The notes below the pieces were generated by a model that was given only the letters and a program-made list of their open reading frames with translations, was not told the DNA's origin and ran no database searches. DNA of 34,638 nt, taken from the NCBI RefSeq assembly GCF_002777425.1, contig NZ_MDVC01000006.1, positions 1 through 34,638 on the forward strand. Direction: 5' to 3'. Position numbers and translations under genes: made by a program. This document shows positions 31,813 through 34,638 of the stretch, one piece after another; position 1 is the stretch's first letter, and each line of letters starts with the position of its first letter. This stretch comes from Snodgrassella alvi (GTDB lineage Bacteria > Pseudomonadota > Gammaproteobacteria > Burkholderiales > Neisseriaceae).

Positions 31813-32150
31813 TGCGTTTTCTTACAGTAAAGCAGATACGTGACAACCAGCGACTGGATACCGATGAGGAAGACCAGTTGCTGGAGCTGATCGGTAGCGC
31901 GGCGGAGGCGCATGTGATTGCCTACCTCAATCGCCCTGTGTATGTAGATGGGGATGAGAAGCGCGCGGCAGAAGAGGCGGGTGCGGAAGATGGTATTGTG
32001 GTTACACCAGATATCATATTATCCATGCTAATAACCGCAGGATATTTTTATGCGCACCGGGAGGATTTGGGTCGGGCTGAAAATGCCGCCGTACCGGTTA
32101 ATGCACATAATCTGCTGGATTTACACCGGAAGCGGCCAATGCCTAGATAA
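31812..32150 (+). CDS. gp6-like head-tail connector
   Basis: The 112-residue helical protein starts MRFLTVKQIRDNQRLDTDEE and includes LIGSAAEAHVIAYLNRPVY with ILSMLITAGYFYAHRED. This is the HK97 gp6-like connector (Phage_connect_1) that forms a ring under the portal. It overlaps the upstream stop by one base. Confidence 0.88.
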   Translation: MRFLTVKQIRDNQRLDTDEEDQLLELIGSAAEAHVIAYLNRPVYVDGDEKRAAEEAGAEDGIVVTPDIILSMLITAGYFYAHREDLGRAENAAVPVNAHNLLDLHRKRPMPR

Positions 32151-32159
32151 ACGGGATAA

Positions 32160-32190
32160 ACCGGGGGTGATGTATGCCCTCGGTTTTTTA
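32160..32190 (+). terminator. Terminator inside the head-tail operon
   Basis: ACCGGGGG (32160-32167) pairs with CCCTCGGT (32177-32184) with one G-T pair; six T residues follow. It is placed between the connector and head-closure genes. Confidence 0.65.
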
Positions 32191-32223
32191 TTGCAGCCGT
32201 ACCGGATTATGTGGGGGGGATTC

Positions 32224-32565
32224 ATGAGTATTGCGGCAGGCAAACTTGATAAACGGGTATTGATTCAACGCCCGGAAATCAGCAAGGGCAGTCTGGGAGA
32301 TATTGAAAAAAACTGGGTTGATGTCGGCAAGGTATGGGCAAACATGTCCTATCTGTCTGGCCGTGAATTTGTTAAAAACGGGCTGGATTCGGCAAGTTGT
32401 ACCGTGTCGATACAGGTGCGCACAAGCAAACTGACAGCCAACATTACTCCTGAATACCGGATTATGTACAAAGGCAGTATTTTCAATATTCAGGCAGTAT
32501 TACCGGATTCGATTCACCCCGAAGTAATTAATTTACCTTGTACAACGGGTATGAACGAGGGTTAA
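32224..32565 (+). CDS. Head closure / head-tail adaptor protein
   Basis: The 113-residue protein MSIAAGKLDKRVLIQRPEIS ... GREFVKNGLDSASCTVSIQV ... SIFNIQAVLPD is a Phage_H_T_join (SPP1 gp16/HK97 gp9-like) head-closure protein, which seals the filled head. A G-rich ribosome site (GGGGGGGA) lies before ATG at 32224. Longer in-frame starts would run over the upstream terminator. Confidence 0.85.
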   Translation: MSIAAGKLDKRVLIQRPEISKGSLGDIEKNWVDVGKVWANMSYLSGREFVKNGLDSASCTVSIQVRTSKLTANITPEYRIMYKGSIFNIQAVLPDSIHPEVINLPCTTGMNEG

Positions 32566-32567
32566 AA

Positions 32568-33050
32568 ATGGCATTCAACTTTAAGGTTAACGGGCTGGAG
32601 CGGTTGCAGAAAAAGCTAAGGCGACTTGGTAAGAGCGTTCAGGAAGACATTGCTAAAAAAGCCACCGGCAAAGGTGCAGCCATCATCCGGGACGAGGCAA
32701 AAAACAATGCCTACAAGGCACCAAAACCTTACCGGGTTTACAACAGTGACGGCAAGGGTGGTAAAACCTGTACAGTAGTACAGCCCGGCCATGTCGGGCG
32801 CAGCATCATCATGAAGCGCATCCCTGCCTCGGAACGGCACGGACTGGCTTCCAAGCATATTGTTACCGTATCCAATTCCAAGGAAATTCCCAAAGGAGCA
32901 AAACAGATTGCCACCTTTGTGGAATACGGTATTAACATGCCGCAGCCACACCCGTTTATGCGTACAGCCTATGACAATAAGCGCGGGGAGGCTAAAAAGG
33001 AAGCAACCAAAATAATGCTGGAAGAGGTGCAGAAAGAATGGAAGAAATAG
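32568..33050 (+). CDS. HK97 gp10-like tail-joining protein
   Basis: The 160-residue protein begins MAFNFKVNGLERLQKKLRRL and has an N-terminal helix, a basic middle and PHPFMRTAYDNKRGEAKKEA near the end, the HK97-gp10/putative tail-component family. It links neck and tail. ATG at 32568 follows the prior stop by two bases; its end overlaps the next gene by 13 bases. Confidence 0.87.
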   Translation: MAFNFKVNGLERLQKKLRRLGKSVQEDIAKKATGKGAAIIRDEAKNNAYKAPKPYRVYNSDGKGGKTCTVVQPGHVGRSIIMKRIPASERHGLASKHIVTVSNSKEIPKGAKQIATFVEYGINMPQPHPFMRTAYDNKRGEAKKEATKIMLEEVQKEWKK

Positions 33051-33394
33051 CTATTTTTTACAGCACCATAAAGGATTTATGCGGTGGGCGTGTTTATCCA
33101 GACCTGATACCGGTGCAGAACAGCGCCACAGACCCGGCTATGTGGCCAGCGATGCGCTATGTGCTTGTTTCCGGGCAAGTGGAGGCAACAAACTGTTACC
33201 AGAGTTTCAACCCGCGGGTGCAGGTGGATATTTATGCTAGTACGGCGCAGGAGCGCGCGCAATGTGTGCAGCAGGTGATGGATACAATACAGGCTAGCGA
33301 CGAAATCGAATGCCTGCTTAAAACAGCGCCATTCTTTTCTTACGATATTGACAGAAAGAAATATCAGGCAACCTTTGATTATCTGATTGTTTAA
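33038..33394 (+). CDS. Tail terminator (DUF3168, gpU-like)
   Basis: The 118-residue protein MEEIAIFYSTIKDLCGGRVY ... YVLVSGQVEATNCYQSFNPR VQVDIYA fits DUF3168 and the gpU-type tail terminator fold. The protein caps the growing tail tube and joins it to the head. It overlaps the gp10-like gene, and a strong terminator follows. Confidence 0.85.
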   Translation: MEEIAIFYSTIKDLCGGRVYPDLIPVQNSATDPAMWPAMRYVLVSGQVEATNCYQSFNPRVQVDIYASTAQERAQCVQQVMDTIQASDEIECLLKTAPFFSYDIDRKKYQATFDYLIV

Positions 33395-33416
33395 CTGACA
33401 ATTGTTTTTTTATACG

Positions 33417-33442
33417 AGCCACGGTTATCCGTGGCTTTTTTT
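33417..33442 (+). terminator. Strong terminator before the tail tube gene
   Basis: AGCCACGG (33417-33424), loop TTAT, CCGTGGCT (33429-33436), then seven T residues. Only 13 bases separate it from the tail tube start. Confidence 0.9.
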
Positions 33443-33455
33443 ATGGAGTTTTGTT

Positions 33456-34142
33456 ATGGCAAAAGCACAAGGGCAACCGGCTATTAAGAAAAGTGCGAAG
33501 CGCGGGATGAGTTTTAATAGCCGCACTTACTTTTACGACCTGCCGGAGACGCCGACAAAAGTTATTAGTGATTTAACAAACACTAAACCAGCCATTGCTA
33601 CATCTGTGGGTCATGGCTTGAAAACGGGTGATGCGGTTTGGGTTGAGAGCGTCGAAAACGATGCTATTAATGGCTATTATCTTGTTAGCGTGAGTAACGA
33701 AGACTCATTTGCGCTGATGACGCTGGACGGGGAAGATATCGGCACGGTGACCGATGCTAAATTTACCACCGTGAAAAGATACAGCTTCTGTGATGCCACC
33801 AGCGTCAAGATAGCGGCGCTCAAGACTAAAGCAATTGATGCAACCACCATCTGCGACGAGGGCGCTGTCACTGAGCTGGAAAAAGAGCCGGGCACCATTA
33901 GCCTGTCCGGATTGTGGGCGCCAGACAAAGAAGTTCAGGATTTTCTGGAAGAGATGGCCGAGGAGCTGGAGACCATATTTTTTACCTTAAAACCCAAAGG
34001 CAGCAAGTATATGCGCGGTTATCAGGTAAAAATCACCAGCTTGGACTGGGATGGTAAAAGTGGCGATAAATGGCAGTTTTCTATCGAACTGCAAATTAAT
34101 GGTCGCAGCCGTAAGTTAGATATGACAACAGGAGCAAAATAA
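33456..34142 (+). CDS. Major tail tube protein with FCCH-like insert
   Basis: The 228-residue protein forms the non-contractile tail tube. The outer parts (MSFNSRTYFYDLP, SVKIAALKTKAIDATTICDE, TISLSGLWAPDKEVQDFL and a C-terminal QFSIELQINGRSRKL) fit siphophage tail proteins. A segment at about 35-108 (VISDLTNTKPAIATSVGHGL, TGDAVWVESV, AINGYYLVSVSNEDSFALM) resembles FCCH-type beta domains seen as extra domains on phage tails. GGAG precedes ATG at 33456. Confidence 0.8.
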   Translation: MAKAQGQPAIKKSAKRGMSFNSRTYFYDLPETPTKVISDLTNTKPAIATSVGHGLKTGDAVWVESVENDAINGYYLVSVSNEDSFALMTLDGEDIGTVTDAKFTTVKRYSFCDATSVKIAALKTKAIDATTICDEGAVTELEKEPGTISLSGLWAPDKEVQDFLEEMAEELETIFFTLKPKGSKYMRGYQVKITSLDWDGKSGDKWQFSIELQINGRSRKLDMTTGAK

Positions 34143-34143
34143 G

Positions 34144-34533
34144 ATGACCAACACCGCAAACACAAAAGAAGCCTTTATCAATGCCGCCCGCCAGTATATG
34201 CGCAAGGCAGTAATCAGCGCCGTACCGGATATTGCCCCGTACGATGGACATCTGCATGTCAAGATGTTCAATGTGCGCGAAATGACCGATTTTTTTCAGC
34301 GGTGCAGCGAATTTGAAAGCAGCTACGATGATGGTTTAAACGGCGTGCGTGAAAAAGCGCTGATGATTGTCGACCAGGATGGCAATCCCATGTTTTACCC
34401 GGATAGCCGCGAAGATTTGGAGTTTCTGGCTGACCTGCCCAGCAAAGTACTGGCGGCCGTACAAGATCATTTCTTCCTGATCAACGGAGATGCAGGGTTA
34501 AAAAAGCAGTTACAAGACGCGAAAAATTCATAA
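34144..34533 (+). CDS. Tail assembly chaperone G
   Basis: The 129-residue protein ends GLKKQLQDAKNS and stops at 34531-34533. It corresponds to lambda gpG, a chaperone that guides tape measure and tube. It carries an A-AAA-AAG slip site at 34500-34506 and is shorter than the fused product that reads on. The start lies one base after the tube gene stop. Confidence 0.82.
   Translation: MTNTANTKEAFINAARQYMRKAVISAVPDIAPYDGHLHVKMFNVREMTDFFQRCSEFESSYDDGLNGVREKALMIVDQDGNPMFYPDSREDLEFLADLPSKVLAAVQDHFFLINGDAGLKKQLQDAKNS
34500..34506 (+). promoter_or_regulatory. -1 ribosomal frameshift site A-AAA-AAG
   Basis: The heptamer lies in the correct phase (codons AAA at 34501, AAG at 34504) and matches the efficient X-XXY-YYZ slip signal. 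After slipping, translation continues at 34506 in the -1 frame. An 8-bp hairpin at 34560-34587 lies too far downstream to be the classic stimulator. Confidence 0.8.
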
Positions 34534-34638
34534 TTGAGCTGTCTTTTCTGTTGCATATCCCGGCCAGAGAAATTGACGGCTGGCCGGTAAGCGAATTTAA
34601 CCGCTATCTGAATTATTACAACCGCTTCGGCTTCCCGC
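34506..34638 (+). CDS. Frameshifted T part of tail assembly chaperone GT (cut by window end)
   Basis: In the -1 frame the sequence reads AVTRREKFIIELSFLLHIPA and then REIDGWPVSEFNRYLNYYNR FGFP to the window end. This matches gpT-like C-terminal parts (LAYRLHIPAREV-x-WP type), which are made only by the -1 shift from G. It has no start of its own. The tape measure gene should follow. Confidence 0.8.

Larger units (their letters stand above)
11343..34638. mobile_element. Lambda-like, HK97-type siphophage prophage (left end to tail chaperone)
   Basis: A leftward integrase arm, a double-repressor immunity region, an O-like initiator with iterons, a primase-helicase, a late regulator position, HNH-terminase-portal-protease-capsid order and a frameshifted tail chaperone define a temperate siphophage genome. 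The left edge is approximate; the right edge is outside the window. No gene in the visible part of the structural module is broken. Confidence 0.93.

Noticed and set aside
31416-31913. 165-residue repeat ORF on the - strand
   Set aside because: It is the antisense of the 42-bp coding repeats and neighbours; the + frame has ribosome site, operon context and a coiled coil.

Overview
The window reads as a chromosome segment of a Neisseriaceae-type betaproteobacterium of moderate to low GC, with an almost complete left and central part of a lambda-like, HK97-type siphophage prophage. The host guess rests on the gene set (short ubiquinone hydroxylase of the UbiM type, LapA/LapB next to pyrF, zf-CHCC protein, MscL with a zinc ribbon). 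A Snodgrassella-like genus is plausible, but this is inference.

Host part (1-11342). Positions 1-988 are a graveyard of insertion sequences: decayed IS3-family pieces on the + strand and an IS110-type C-terminal fragment on the - strand. Housekeeping genes follow: mscL, fabI, trxB, a small zinc-finger protein and ilvE (all -), lapA-lapB and pyrF (+), a UbiM-like monooxygenase (-), an Smr-domain protein, a DUF2062 membrane protein and a small HExxH protein (all +). Strong hairpin terminators follow mscL, fabI, trxB, ilvE and pyrF. At 11249-11342 a good promoter, Shine-Dalgarno and ATG lead into only 11 codons, which looks like a host gene cut by the prophage.

Prophage left arm (11408-16864, all -). 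A leftward promoter at 16903-16931 with a CI-type operator drives a leader containing a mini-ORF, a foldable RNA and a boxA-like element. Then come a SLATT-like/DUF551 membrane protein, several unknown genes, a lipoprotein, a SLOG (DUF2493) protein, a Doc/Fic toxin with a small partner, a DUF4224 protein and the tyrosine integrase. Most cassettes are followed by their own hairpin terminator.

Immunity region (16865-19016). Two LexA-like (S24) repressors face each other. The right one has three operator-like dyads spaced exactly 24 bp apart at the rightward promoter, and a matching one at the leftward promoter. The left one has its own inverted repeats and carries Arg where the catalytic Lys of S24 proteins should be. 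A Cro-like gene starts the rightward operon.

Right arm (19016-34638, mostly +). An O-like replication initiator contains in-frame 24-bp iterons and an AT-rich stretch, a probable origin inside its own gene. A primase-helicase and a possible late regulator follow. A - strand island carries an orphan HicB and a RelE/HTH toxin-antitoxin pair. The packaging and head-tail module then runs HNH nuclease, TerS, TerL, portal, ClpP-like protease, major capsid protein, a coiled-coil repeat protein, gp6-like connector, head closure, gp10-like, tail terminator, tail tube and tail assembly chaperone. The chaperone gene has a textbook A-AAA-AAG -1 frameshift site. The window ends inside the frameshifted T part, so tape measure, tail tip, lysis genes and attR lie outside it.
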